DNA from: Sabethes cyaneus
Lineage: Eukaryota; Arthropoda; Insecta; Diptera; Culicidae
Length of the DNA stretch: 64,000 bases
Reading direction: 5' to 3'
Assembly: GCF_943734655.1 (NCBI RefSeq)
Contig: NC_071354.1
Location: forward strand, 173,324,411 to 173,388,410
In this document: positions 10,865 through 23,426 of the stretch, piece after piece
Position numbering within the stretch: the stretch's first letter is position 1
Layout: each line of letters opens with the position of its first letter
The notes under the pieces: model-generated
Database searches by the model: none
Told to the model about the DNA's origin: nothing
Seen by the model: the letters and a program-made list of their open reading frames with translations, nothing else
Position numbers and translations under genes: made by a program

Positions 10865-13800
10865 TTACTTACTTACTTTAGTGGGAACAGTCTGTTACCG
10901 ATCCTGCGCCGAACGAATTATGGTCCTCCAGTACCATCGGTCCTGGGCTGCCGTTCTCCAATTCCCATGAACACCAGCTGAACGTGCATCGTCTTCGACA
11001 GCACACACCCACCGGATGCGGGGTCTGCCTCGGAGTCTACGGCCCCATCCTGGTTCTCTGCTGAAAATAGTTTTGGCTACTCTTTCATCAGGCATTCTGG
11101 CACCGTGTCCAGCTCACCGCAGCCTGCCACATTGCACTACCTATGCACTATATCAGCATATTTGTATACTTGGTAAAGCTCGTGATTCATGCGCCTGCGC
11201 CACGCTCCATTTTCCATTTTGCCACCAAGTATAGATGCAGAATTTTACGCTCAAAAACACCAAGCACTCGCCGATCAGCTTCCTTTAGCGTCCATGATTC
11301 GTGTCCGTAAAAGTCCACCAGGAGGATTAGTGTTCTGTAGAGCGCCAGTTTTGTGCGAAGTTGCAAACTACGGGACTTCAGCTGGCTACGTAATCCGTAG
11401 AAAGCCCGATTCGCGGCTGCAACTCGTCGTTTCACTTCGCGGCTTACATCGTTGTCACATGTCACGAGTGTACCAAGGTATATAAATTCCTTCACTACTT
11501 CATATCGATCCCCATCTAACTCCACCTCGGCACCAACACCACTTGGGCTCCCACCTTCCCTACCAGCAACCATGTACTTCGTTTTGGCGGTGTTAATGGT
11601 AAGTGCCAATCTCTCCGCTTCCCTTTTGAAAAGTCTGAAGGCCTCTTCCACTGCTCTACGATTGCTTCCGATGATATCGACGTCATCCGCAAACCCAGAA
11701 GCATGTGAGGTTTCGTGATGATAGTTCCATTCCTTTTCACGTTTGCACTTCGTAATGTGCACCTTCCAAGGCAATGTTGAATAGCAGGTTAGGGAGTGCA
11801 TCCCCTTGCTTCAGTCCATCCAACGTCAGGAAAGCAGCTGAGGTCTCACACGCTATTTTAACGCATGATTTGGATCCGTCCAGCGTCGCACGAATCAGCG
11901 TAACTAGTTTCGTCGGAAAACTATGTTCTAGCATTATCTGCCACCGCTCATTTCGTTTAACTGAATCGTACGCCGCTTTAAAGTCCACAAACAGATGGTG
12001 TGTCTGCAAGTTGTACTCCCGGAACTTGTCCTAGCAACTAACGCAGGATAAACATCTGATCCGTCATGGAGCGACCCTCACGAAAACCAGCTTGGTACTC
12101 GCCGACGAAGGACTCCGCTCTGCAGAACAGGATACGGGAAAGCACCTTGTAGGCAGAATTGAGCAATGTAATTCCTCGATAGTTTTTACACTCCAGCCGA
12201 TGTCCCTTTTTGAAAATTGGGCAAATGAGGCCATCCAACCACTCCTCCGGCATTTGTTCTTCCTCCCAGATCCTGACAATGATCCGGTGGATTGCTTCGT
12301 ACAGCTGTTCGCTCCCCGATTTTAGAAGTTCAGCCGGGATACCGTCCTTCCCAGCAGCCTTACCGTTTTTCAGCTCACTGATTGCCTTCTTAACCTCCTC
12401 CTGTGTTGGTGGCTCCACAGCTTGTTCATCGCTTACAATTCCTATCCTGTCCCTGCTGATCTCCGCATTTACCTCTCCATTCAACAGTGTCTGGAAGTGC
12501 TCCTTCCACCTGGCTGCTACCGCCGTTTTGACGGTAAGCAGGTTGCCAGCACTATCATTGCGCATCACAGGCATGGCAAAATTCCTGCATCTCACCGTTT
12601 TATAGAAACTCCGTGTATCGCTGCTGGCGTATCGCTCCTCTGCGCCGGCGAGAACGTGCTCCTCGTACTCGCGTTTCTTTAGACGATGGATTCTTTTTTC
12701 CGCAGCTCTAGTCTCTCTGTACCTCTCTCTGTTTTGACGCGTTGCCGCAGTGAGCATGCGACACTTGGCCTGGTTCTTTTCATCTGTCACTCGCTGGCAT
12801 TCAGCATCAAACCAGCTGTTACGCTGTCTTCCACGCGTCGTGCCTACCACCTCTCTCGCAGCTGTTTCCATGGCACCATGGCTGTTCCTCCACAGCCTAT
12901 TTATATCTTCTCCTTCTACTTGCTGTTCTGCGATTCGTTTGTCAAGCTTCCTGGCGTACTCCACTGCTACGCTGTCTGCCGTTAACCGCTGGATGTTGAA
13001 ACGCAGTGTCCTCTCAGTGCGAGCTTTCGCCGTGTTCGACTGCCTTGCGCGAATCTTACTCACTACGAGATAGTGGTCAGAGTCGATGTTTAGTCCCCGA
13101 ACAGACCGTACATCGATAACATCCGAAAAGTATCGACCGTCAAACAAGACATGATCGATCTGAGAGCTAGAGTCTCCATTTGGATGCCTTCAGATGTGTT
13201 TCCGAATATTCAAACGTGGAAAGTAGGTGCTACAGATGGCCATTCCTCTGGCCGCGGCAAAATTTATGAGCCTCAGACCGTTATTATTGGTTGACAGATG
13301 AAGGCTATGTCTTTTATTGACTGGACGGAAGAATTCCTCCCTCCCGATCTGCGCATTTGCATCTCCGATGATGATTTTCACGTCGTCTTTTGGGTACTCT
13401 CCATAAGTCTTCTCAAGCCTGTTGTAAAACTCGTCCTTAGCATCATCGGATTTATCATTTGTCGGTGCGTATAAGTTGATTAGGCTGTAGTTGAAGAATT
13501 TGCCCTTAATCCTCAACACGCATATACGGTCATCTACAGGCCTCCACCGGATAACTCGTTGCTTTTATTTTCCTTTCCCCCTGTTTACACTACGCAACCG
13601 ACTCCATGTTCTGCTTTTTTACCGCCACTGTAGTTGTAGTAGATGTGGTACTTGAGAGAAGTGCCTGCAATAGGGTCTACTGCACGGAACTCCCTTTCTC
13701 CAGAATTTGGCCACCGAACTTCCTGAATAGCAGCGATCTCCACTCCGAGTTGATGCAGCTCTCGAGCAAGCAAGCCAGCCCGTGCCGGTTCATGGAGAGT

Positions 13801-14220
13801 TCGGACATTCCAGGTTCAAGTTTACAATTCTTGTCCCTTGCCGTGTCCTATACCGATTGTTCCGTCCTGAATTTCTTTCTTCGTTATTCGTGGTAATAGA
13901 GTTTTCGGTATACTACCTCATCGGGGTCGCGTTACGTACATCCCGCTGATGGTTCTGCCATCTTAGATATAGCTTGCGGGATACAGCATTTCATATTCAG
14001 CCTCCCGTTTCGAGACAGACGCTGTGTGAGCCGCCCCTCGCCTGGAGAACAGGCGCTCTAGTTCGCATTTCCTAGCTAAGCTGCTTCAGTAAGTACATGA
14101 AGCATTTCCGGGTAAGGCCATCGACCGTCATCATTTGACGTAGATCTGCGTGGAGGCCCTAGGTGGCAGCTTGAGAGAGCCAGTGCTATGTTTGACGCTC
14201 CTTCCAGGTAATTCTCTCCA
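10865..14220 (-). mobile_element. RTE-clade non-LTR retrotransposon, near full length but broken
   Basis: On the minus strand the element runs from a GC-rich leader (about 14220 to 13850) through a single EN-RT ORF to a short 3' tail. The tail ends in tandem TAAG repeats (plus-strand ATTACTTACTTACTTTA at 10864-10880), as is usual for RTE elements, which end in short repeats instead of long poly(A). The 5' limit is placed near 14220, where mariner-like sequence begins, and is approximate. No target duplication was identified. It lies next to the truncated R1/LOA-like relic, so either it inserted into that relic or both were joined by deletion. Confidence 0.7.
10895..13830 (-). pseudogene. RTE endonuclease-reverse transcriptase, frameshifted
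   Basis: Segments in order on the minus strand: endonuclease start with NVRTLHEP (about 13800) and AAIQEVRWPNSGE (13773-13585); NLYAPTND and IIGDANAQIGRE (13519-13190); SQIDHVLFDGRY, then the RT fingers with NGKAAGKDGIPAELL and NYRGITLLNSAYKVLSRIL (13147-12038); HHLFVDFKAAYDSV and GLKQGDAL (12009-11737); FADDVDIIG, the catalytic FADD box, with TKYMVAG and YLGTLVT (11801-11187); GRPRIRWV (11095-10895). Breaks: a frameshift between 13585 and 13519; an in-frame TGA at about 13187, probably from TGG; a TAG plus a one-base insertion at about 12022-12036; further frameshifts near 11745 and 11187. Clade assignment is from sequence resemblance. It is non-functional. Confidence 0.8.
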
Positions 14221-14224
14221 TTTC

Positions 14225-14600
14225 ATACCCCAACTGTATCATATATTGCTCTGAAATCCACGAAAATATTCGCTTTTTAAATGTTGAACCATATACTTTT
14301 TGCCGAGATTTCTGCGGCAGTTCCTAGAAGTGTACAACGCGCTCCCGAAATGCTTCTTGTTTCGACGCCATTTTAAACAAAACTGGACAGGTATAAACAA
14401 AACAAACATAATTGATAAAAAGAGGAGAAACAAAGCTAACACAAATATACTCTCATTTCTCTCTGAGCTCGTTTGTTGCTGAGTATAAGAGTCTCGAAAA
14501 AATTCCAAAATTTTAGTTGTCACCAGCGATGTCAGATCTACGAATTTTTGGGCATGCTTAAATTTGGGACCCACACTTTTACTCGAGATTACAGAGCTAT
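14225..14600 (-). pseudogene. N-terminal remnant of a Tc1/mariner-superfamily transposase
   Basis: An ATG at 14371-14369 opens a frame MASKQEAFRERVVHF that ends in TAG. In the neighbouring frame the reading continues NLGKKYMVQHLKSEYF. Together these look like the start of a mariner-type helix-turn-helix transposase (the mosquito ITmD37E group is my best guess), broken by a stop and a frameshift. The sequence in front of it (about 14500-14590) contains GTAGATCTGACATCGCTGG, shared with 17905-17965 and probably part of the element's terminal region. Everything after the first DNA-binding motif is missing; the fragment ends where the RTE leader begins. Confidence 0.55.
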
Positions 14601-15064
14601 GAAATGGGGAAGGCAAATGAGGAGCGTCCCATATAGCTCTAGCCATCCTAAGCCCCTACCTAGAGCCTCCACGCGGCCATACCTGGTAATGCTCTACTGA
14701 GCAGCCATGCTGGTTGGTTCCCGGCTGCCTGATCTCAAAGCCGCGGTTTTGGGCAGACGACGAAGTTACATGGCCTTGCTAATAGGTAAGCCTAATATAA
14801 GTTATTTTAATTATTATTTTTTTTGTTTTAGCTTATGAAGCATCTCCTGCTATATAGTAAAAATTTTGGCCAAAACGAGTTTGAATACTGCACATGGATA
14901 CCAGAAGAAAAAATTAAATTAATTATTAGAACCACTTATGGCATCTCAAAGGACGCAACTCTATTTCATTCGAAGGACTGCTGGTGAGATTGTTCTATTT
15001 TTGCCCATATATACCACATTTCATCTTAATATCATATTATTATTAGTATTATTATTGATATCAT
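14601..15064. other. No gene recognised
   Basis: AT-rich DNA without a supported frame, ending in an (ATT)n stretch just before the inverted-repeat element at 15065. Confidence 0.4.
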
Positions 15065-17311
15065 AGGGGAATTGTGTATAACGCGACCCCCCCTGGCCAA
15101 TGTGCCCCCCCCCTTCGTTTTTCGCTAAACAAGCAAAATCAAAATGCAAACCCCCCAGGTACCATAGTATTTGATGGAACTAGCCTACTATGCAAGTATG
15201 ACAGTTGTCACATGCTGTAAAAACAAAACAAAAATAAATTTGTTTTTGAGCAGCTTCCGATGTAACTTTTGGCGTCATTTCCATAAGCTATTTTCTTGTC
15301 AAAATCTGTAAATAACCGGTTGTTGCGATTCGATTGCGTAAAGTGAACTTCAAAAAGACATCTCTGCCAAAAATAACGGTATGAAACGCTTGATTTGCTT
15401 TAGCATTTAATATTTTTCAAATAAGTAAAAGCAGGCCAATATGCCCCACTTGCGGTGGTGCAATTTGCCCCCTTGAAAATGTGGCTATGAATATAGGTAA
15501 ACAGATCCAAATTAAAGTCAATTGCCATTATTTAGTCAATTAGTATTGTAGAGTAACCGTGGTGGGAATAATTTATTACTAACGTCCAAATTCTAGGTAA
15601 TTCAACTACCCGGTACAAAATGCCACAGCTGCAGTATAATGTGCAGAAAAGAAAAAGTGCACCAGAAGGCCGAAACTAGGTTTATTTTATATAAAATAAC
15701 GATATTTTGCAAAACAAAGGAAATAGTTTTACTTTCTACAAAACAGAGTTGGTCTGTCACTGGTAGAAATACTCAAATTACCGCATTGGGCATATTAAAC
15801 CGCAGGTGCGGCATTTTACCCCGCGCAGACGAGAAACACAACATTTAGGTGCTTTTATTAAATAATTCCTAGCATGTTTATTCCACAATACTAAATTAAA
15901 TAAACAATTGCAATTGGTTGTCAGCTTAAATACCAACATATACTCGTAGTTGTCATGTTAATTTGGGAAGCATAACAGAGATATATCCATTTATTCTTGT
16001 TACCGTTCGTAACATTTGTATATATGTTGTCAATAATTGGTATGATTTGTCATCGACTTCGTTAAATAGTCTCCGGAGTACTAAATACGGCCATTTCAAA
16101 TATACACCAAACAAATAGGGTTAAATATTAAGCACACATTACACTAAACACGAAAAGCAATAAAATAACCGGTTCAGATTCAGTTCAGTGGGTGGTCGAG
16201 AAAAGGAAGTAAAAGGAAGCAGTAAAAGAGATAGCAATAGAGGAACACAGCAAGGACAGACTCTTCGGTGGAGATCATTTCTAACCAACCATCGAGCGAA
16301 TAACATCGAAACGAACAAGTGGACGTGAAATTAGAAGTACATAGTTTAAAATAGTTGTAGTACAGATAGAACAAAAATTAAAAGTTTAAAATAAGAAGAA
16401 AGTCGAATCAGGTAAATGCAGAGCGGAAACGTGAAGCTGGAAATCTTATATCGGGAAATTCTGGTTACAAAATGAGTATCCCATTTCTCAAATAGGACCC
16501 GTTTAGAGAGGCTGAGACCAACGATTCCCGGCTTTGGGACCACGTGAGACTCGTCAGGGTTACGAATGACCATAGTCTCGTCTAGAGGGAAGCTGAATTA
16601 ACCACGGCAACTACCGTTGGGAAAGCTGTGAGGAGTTAAGAACATCCGTTTGTCGTCCACCACGTGGCACATTCCGCCGTCCACGATTCGCCGGCCGCCG
16701 TCGTTTAGAACTCGTTGGCTAGCTGATCCCGTTCTCCGAGTCGACGCCGCAGTGTACGCTTAAATCGCACCGGTGTACCGGAAATCTCTACTGGCCATCA
16801 TACCGCGTGCCGGAAATCTTCATTGGCCATCATACCGCAGACATAATCCACCTGGGTGGATTGAGGGTCGCTGAGTCCAGTAACAGCCTGCCGCAGTTCA
16901 CCGAACCGATAGCATCTCCCCCGGAAAGTTAAAGTGCCGCTGCATCATGCGACGAGAACCAAATTCCTCATTATCCTACCGGTAAGGTTACAACGTCGAC
17001 CACCCACACTAACTCTTACATACACACACAGAGCTTTGTACACGTTAGGGGAATTAAAAGGCAAGAATTATAATCAGCAGGTTTTTTCAGATTTGCACAC
17101 ATATCACAGTCCTGATTAGCGTAGTAAGCCAGAGCCGACCTTGAGCCAGAAGAGTTTCACGCTCGTGCTCGGGTGTGAAAAGAGGTCGTGAGCACCCACC
17201 CCAGACGGTCCCCAGTGGTTCGACCAGGGACCAGGGGTATAGTAGGTGGAACCCCTCTGGTTCCGCCAGTAACATTCTTAGGGGGGGGGGCACATTATAC
17301 ACAATTCCCCT
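15065..17311. mobile_element. Unclassified element bounded by inverted repeats
   Basis: The left end AGGGGAATTGTGTATAA (15065-15081) is matched by TTATACACAATTCCCCT (17295-17311). Both are followed on the inside by a long C or G run with TGTGCCCC / GGGGCACA. Internally the motif AATRTGCCCC recurs in both orientations (about 15092, 15430, 15462, 15790, 15825). No clear target-site duplication was seen, so the superfamily is open. No transposase frame is present. The right half (about 16430-17080) is more GC-rich and includes a 32-bp direct repeat (16774-16838). That half may be a separate nested insertion. Confidence 0.6.
16774..16838. repeat. 32-bp tandem duplication
   Basis: CCGGAAATCT followed by TGGCCATCATACCGC occurs twice at a 32-bp offset (starting at 16778 and 16810) with a few substitutions. 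Confidence 0.8.
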
Positions 17312-17837
17312 ACATGTGGAAGGCTGGATGATGGAGTGGATTGCCAACCTGAATTCTTAAGGTCTGAACCCAAGCAGCACACTTTTCGCACTTATGGTTG
17401 CTTAAACTTATTTATGACTGAAATTGGTCATAAATCGGTTGCCACAACTGATTTGTAACAACTGTGCTACTAGGGAAGCAAATATGGCACTACTCAATTC
17501 TCACATACAAATCATCACGTGGATTAAAGTTGGTACAGCGAAATTGATTATTACATGGAAGGATTCTAATGCTGGAAGGTGACACTTATAACTCGGGAAT
17601 GCGCACAAGTGCCTCTGCTTGTGGGTCCGTCCAATCCCTTTTGGCTCTTCTGTAACAGCATTAGTGTAAAATTCATTTGATAATCAAATTTGGATCTACT
17701 GTAATTCTACCTACATATACTGGCAAGTCCTTGAAGTGATGGTGGCTTTCCCCTACTATTACTACCCTACTACTACACTCTTTTATTCGAGATCTGAGAA
17801 TTATTCAATCTAAACATGTGCATAATATGAAGATTAT
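17312..17837. other. No gene recognised
   Basis: Short palindromic stretch ATTTATGACTGAAATTGGTC near 17410 and otherwise featureless AT-rich DNA. Confidence 0.4.
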
Positions 17838-18115
17838 ATGAAGTATGCGTTGTTTGAAGTCTGCTGCTCTATTTTAGACTCACAGAAATTGAGAAAATTG
17901 AAGGGTCCCAAATTTAAGCAAGCACAAAAAGCCGTAGATCTGACATCGCTGGTTATCACCCGTTACACTCAGCATTCGCACGAGTGCCTCCTCGCCTGTC
18001 AGTATCCGACCTCAGTTTCCACCAGGGTTGATTACCCGATCCCGCTTAAGTTGCTCATATTCCGGCTGGTACCACGAGGAGGCAGAAATAGGAGTTGCTG
18101 AATAACAGGCTAAGG
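17838..18115 (+). repeat. Dispersed repeat fragment shared with 14500-14590 and 7440-7505
   Basis: GGGTCCCAAATTTAAGC and GTAGATCTGACATCGCTGG (17905-17965) are inverted relative to the copy in front of the mariner remnant at 14500-14590. The part with GGTACCACGAGGAGG (18055-18115) is inverted relative to 7440-7505. The segment is therefore a mosaic of at least two repeat families. No protein frame is supported. Confidence 0.6.
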
Positions 18116-21100
18116 ACCACCATGGGATCTACTTTATGCGTGCAGGTACGCGAAGCACCAGCATTCCGCGTTATCCAACCGTTCATCGCCATTTCGATAG
18201 ATGAAAGTATTTTTAAAACGAAAAACAAAAGTGAATTTTGCAGAAATCTCACCAGTTATGACAAATTAAAGACCAGGCAGAAATTAAACGAAAAGAAGCA
18301 ATAAGAAGCGCCTAAAGTCGCAATCTCGCTAGCCCAGGTCATGGCTTGTTTGAATTTTATATTGAGCCGAAGGAACCAATGGATACAACGTGGAGGGAAA
18401 AGTAAAAGATCACATTTTCTCTCATACTTGAATAAATATTGGATAAAGCGATCGACTTATAACAAGATGCAAATTACTGATTTCTAACTGATATCATATT
18501 ACAACCTTTTATCATTTTTGATATTGACTTATACTGGTCAAGTTAATTTGTAAAAATTAATTTAGCCAGGTCTATTTAAATCAATACGAACGCTTGCTTC
18601 GGATCGGATAATCAGTTCCGAAAGACGAAGATTGCGAGTACTATAGCAAAATTCCACCTAAAGTACTGGTATGCTGAGTAATTATTGATACACATTCGTA
18701 CATTCTACTTACCTTTGCATTATTTTGTCCCCGGTGTTACCCACCATGCAAGCCCACCAGATGGTTCCTCGTGCCTAATGGTAGCCCATCGTTTTCACAA
18801 CTATTCAACACGTAATATCACGTAGCAGAGCAACCTGATGCTCATCGTCCTAAACGAAAATGGCAACAATGACGGTGACAACGACGACGACGACGACGAC
18901 GATGACAACGAGACGGTGGCATCGCTTGCTATCAAGAAAGAAAATGAGATTGATGGAGTTGACACCATCAAATGGGACACCTACACCAAACCAAAAATCC
19001 TAGCTTCCGAACGAAGATACGACGAGGAAAAAAAACCAGCATCGATGCCGCCCGCCGGCAGTCAACCTTCCATTCAGCAGCGGAAGACGAAATATATCGA
19101 GATTTGAATTATTCAAAATGACACGATAGCTCGTCCGATACAAATAGGTGAGCCTGAAGGTGAAAAAAATACCTCACACCAGGCGTCATCGTCATCACCT
19201 GGTGTCTAGGTTTGGTTGGAAAAGGCACTAAAAGTGACTAGGATCCTTTGCAACGGAGTGAATCATTTCGGCTAGGTGGTTGGTAAGTTGGTAAGATAGA
19301 GCTCAAAGATTTATAACTTTCCCAAACGAAAGTGATTTATCTAGTGGTGCTTTAAGAAAAGACTTTCCTTAAAAATGTGAAGATTTATACGAGACAATCG
19401 AAAAGGAATAAAATTCGAGCGGAAGCATATTTTTAAACCGGCACGTGTCATCATTGTGTAGATAATATAACATCAAATCGAAGTGTTTGAACGAGCAGAC
19501 TTTTCTAACTGATAATGTTTCAGTTTATACACTTTTATTGATTCATTTTTCTTAACATAATTTGAAACATTTTGATTTCGTTCACCCTCAAACAATTTCA
19601 CACGTTAAATTTAATATTAACTAGTGTCTTGTCGGTGTCAAGTGGGGTATTTGAGTTTAGCTTAAAGATCAATAACACGTTTCATCTCCATCCTTTGCTA
19701 TTCTTTCGTATCCATCTGCTATCAGTAGGCACGCATGCCATATCGATAACACGTCACACTTAGCTACGTTGTCTCATCATGATTCTTTATTTTTTCTATT
19801 ATAGTGTCTTGGTTTCAACAGCTGGTGAAATACACGCTTCGATATATGTATACTAAAGTGGGATTTTTTCCTCTGGCTTGTCACTATTTATTGTTTTCCA
19901 TTTTGAATGTGATAAATCAATCACTTAGTGTAGTTTATTGTATTTAAACGTGCCTGTTTAGATGCTTTGAGTATAATTTGTTACAAATTTTCGATTATAT
20001 CTTGTTCAAGTGTGCTGCTTTCTGCTTGCAATTAGTTCAAATATCGAACTTATTCCTACACTAAATACGGTTTCTACAAAATATTTTCTTGGAAATTTTA
20101 AAAATCATGATTTAAGTTTTCTAATAAAACAAACCATACAAACAGTGAGTGGATGAAATTGTGCCTGGTAGAAAGGGATATGTGGTTTATTAAGTAACAT
20201 TTCACAAGGATACACTGGAAGACTAATTCCGTACTCGGTTCTAACAGAAATGTTACAATTCCTTCTTGATACGTCAGTAATGATGTTGGGACCGAGCTTT
20301 TGGGGTCGCAAAACAACTCACCGCTAAAAAGGATTTTTTCTATAGAAACGCTATTCTATAGATTTAAACAGTTATGGGTTGCAGGATCGTTCCACTAGTT
20401 GCAGTAACAAAACATGCATCCTCTAATACGGTTTCACTCCAGCAAAAGCTGTGGGACTGGGAATTGTTGGAAAACATCACGAACGGTATGAATTTTCCGG
20501 TTCAAATGAGCACGTTTGTGCAAGGAAGTGAACGTGACCTTCATACAATAGCCAGCAGAATGCGCTGCCTAACGATTGAACACCATTTTCTCTTCAAGTG
20601 ACTTCATCTAGGACGCTGCATCAGTTTTAACGCGTACCTATAATCCGAAAGGAGCGCTGATTAACATTTCAAAGTAGATGAACACATTAATTTCCGCATT
20701 CAACATGCTACTCTGACTCTTTTGCAGTGCGCTAAATTCAGTTTCGAAATCTTTCCAAACTACCGGATACCGTTTCGTATGCACAAACAAAATCGAACAC
20801 CGAGCATTTTGTAAATGTTTCCAAAGGCAGGGAATGGCTTATCGAAGCGGAATCAGTTCAGCAATCGCCATCGACCGTAGTGCGGGCTATTGATATAAGC
20901 TGGCCACGTTGCCACATGAAAAAAACAGCAGCACAGAACTGCACCACCACCGTACCGCTTAAAAGCGAATATTTATTCTGTCCTATAGGATAGGACAACC
21001 TGGAGTGCGGCCAATTCAGGCGAAGCTTACGACCGGTCCAGCTCGAAACTTCACGCTCACTATATAAATATCCAAAAGGTATTTGATTTAAAAACTCGGT

Positions 21101-23330
21101 GTTCGATTTAAATAAATGGTGCGAACGTGACCCGTCCGATTCGAGTTAAACTGGCGTTCGAGTTAAACGCCCGCTGCATAAGAAACCGAAAAGGGTTTAA
21201 ATCTGGATACGGACGCTTAAATAAGCTCGGGATTAGCCGACTGAACAGAAAAACCAATTCCAACTTACGTCTATACTATCCTGTAATGCTACCATAAAAT
21301 GAAAACATTTTGATTGGGTTTGTTTACGCTTTTGATATCACACTATTCTACATCGGCTAAAGGACCGAATCCATGAACGTATCGTCATAGAAGATACTTC
21401 CTGTACACACCTATTATGTTGGTAATAAACTGAATCAATGAATAGTACTGTTCGATACTGTTTCCGTCGCTTAAGCTCTTACTGTATAGTTTTGTATATA
21501 TGCTTCATAAATATCGCTATTATATTAGTCACTAGTGTCAATCACCTCGTTTTCTGTCTCGTTTCAAATGGTATTTGGTTTAGCTGATTTGAATTAGACA
21601 CCCAGTTTAATGCTTCATTAAACTCCTTTGAATTAGCTACATAGAAAGTTTTTTTTTCTCCTAGATGCACTAGTAGCAATAGTAGATACGATTACTCAAA
21701 ATCTACAGTTCACAGCAAGAAGATTTTTGTTTTTTTTTGTCAGTGTGTCCTTTTGGTTCGTGGTAAATACATTTACTCGTAAATTGGAATGCACAAGAAA
21801 CTGGAAATTAAATGCTAGCATTCGTCTACGTTCCGCTCGGAATAACGCTCGTTTGACCCTGTTTGAGGGAAATACATGTTTGTTTTTTTGGGTAAATTTA
21901 CGCCTTGCAGTTGCTCTCATCTTACTGACTATTGACTTCCATGTTGATCTTCCATCCTATGTTTGGTTTCTCAAGAAAGGATGTACTTTACGGATCTGCA
22001 AAAAATCGAAAAAGAGGCAAAAGTTAAACGTACGATTCAATTAACAATAACGATAATTTTCCCACTCTTTTACTCCAGCAAAGCTTTCAGAAAGATAGAT
22101 ATTTATTGTATGTGAAGCTGTGAAAAGTAATTTATCAACTAAATATAACACCTATCGTAAATCACAGACTGAAATTCGTGACAGTGTCAAGTTTCTACCT
22201 TCAGCTGTAAGTCAATCTGCGTCAAGTTTTTTCCTTAATTCTATTTAGGTGCTGAACGTCACAATCTAAACAATATCAGCTCAAGTTCTAATAATCAAAG
22301 TGAACTTTTTCCAATACGGTCAAGCATTCTGAGATGGAATTATATCGTGTCAGCTTTTGTGTGCTTTCGTCTCAACGGGGCTATGCTTGCTACGTGCAAG
22401 CTTCATTCCCATGGTCGGTGTCGGACGGCTGATGCGGTGGTGGTCTTCTATGGTTGACGGCCTCTTTCTACCTGAGGAACTGCGGCAAACATCAGCACCA
22501 ACGCTCGCTACCAACAACGTGCGTGGGTGCAGACGGTATGATGTTTCACGTAATGCTCATTGAACTAGAAATTGAAAGCGATCGTTATTGGCCAAGAATG
22601 TTCGTTCGTGCTTATTCTTGCGTGTAAATTGTCCTAAATTTGGGAGGGTATTTTTGTACACGTTTAATTTGCACTGACTGCTACCAATCAACCGCCAAAT
22701 GTTTGGTTTAATAAAACTTCACAAATAGTGATAGAGAATTAAACACTATTTCATTAAAAAGAAATTTGAAAGGAAAATAAAGTGTTACTTTAGGATGGAA
22801 ATCAAAGAATTTATTTTACAAATTGTTGAATTCAATACAACCGTGCACGATATTGACTTTTTACTTAGCAGTCTACTTCAACAATTCAAACGAACCTGGG
22901 CTGAAAGAAATAGGTGTCTCGGCTTCCGATACTCGGAATACTTCTTAGCTGTTGAATCTGGGCTTCGATTTCCTCGTTCCCTTTTCATTTAATCGACAGG
23001 ATTTGAAACAAAGTGAAAAAACTCGAATCAAATATGTTTCGCCGTAAGGATCGACAAGACACATTGAAATCGTAGTATTTTCCGAATGGTGTGTGTGTAT
23101 GTGTGTACGGTCTGTGGGTGAGAATAAGAGAAGTAAATATTTACACAGATTTGGCCATCATTTTCCTGGTCGGCCTATGATGGTCGGTGGCCCGTAAAAA
23201 GTTGTTAGCTTTACAATTTTCTTTGCCATAACAAAGGACGTGTCAATTTACAGAGAAACTGCCAACGTGACTACTTTCTGGTGACTTTCGATTAAATCAA
23301 AGGACTCTAACTATCATTGTTCGTTATCAG
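18116..23330. other. 5.2 kb without a recognisable gene or element
   Basis: AT-rich with many short frames of up to 105 codons, none with a recognisable motif. A (GAC)n microsatellite at about 18878-18910 creates an Asp-rich 89-codon frame (18838-19107) that I do not trust. A stem ACACCAGG/CCTGGTGT lies at about 19178-19207. This could be a host intron or intergenic DNA. Confidence 0.45.
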
Positions 23331-23426
23331 AATCATGTGAGCCGTTCCGAATTATGGTCGTCTATTGACCATTTTTGTCAAAAATGAGATATTTGCAAAA
23401 ATCGCATCTTTTTGCATAGATGTACT

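Noticed and set aside
14570..17965. One element bounded by the GTAGATCTGACATCGCTGG copies at 14500-14590 and 17905-17965
   Set aside because: The two copies point outward from each other, the left one leads into a transposase remnant, and a different inverted-repeat element lies between.
18838..19107. Asp-rich 89-codon frame as an exon
   Set aside because: Its distinctive part is a (GAC)n microsatellite, and no domain or convincing splice context supports it.
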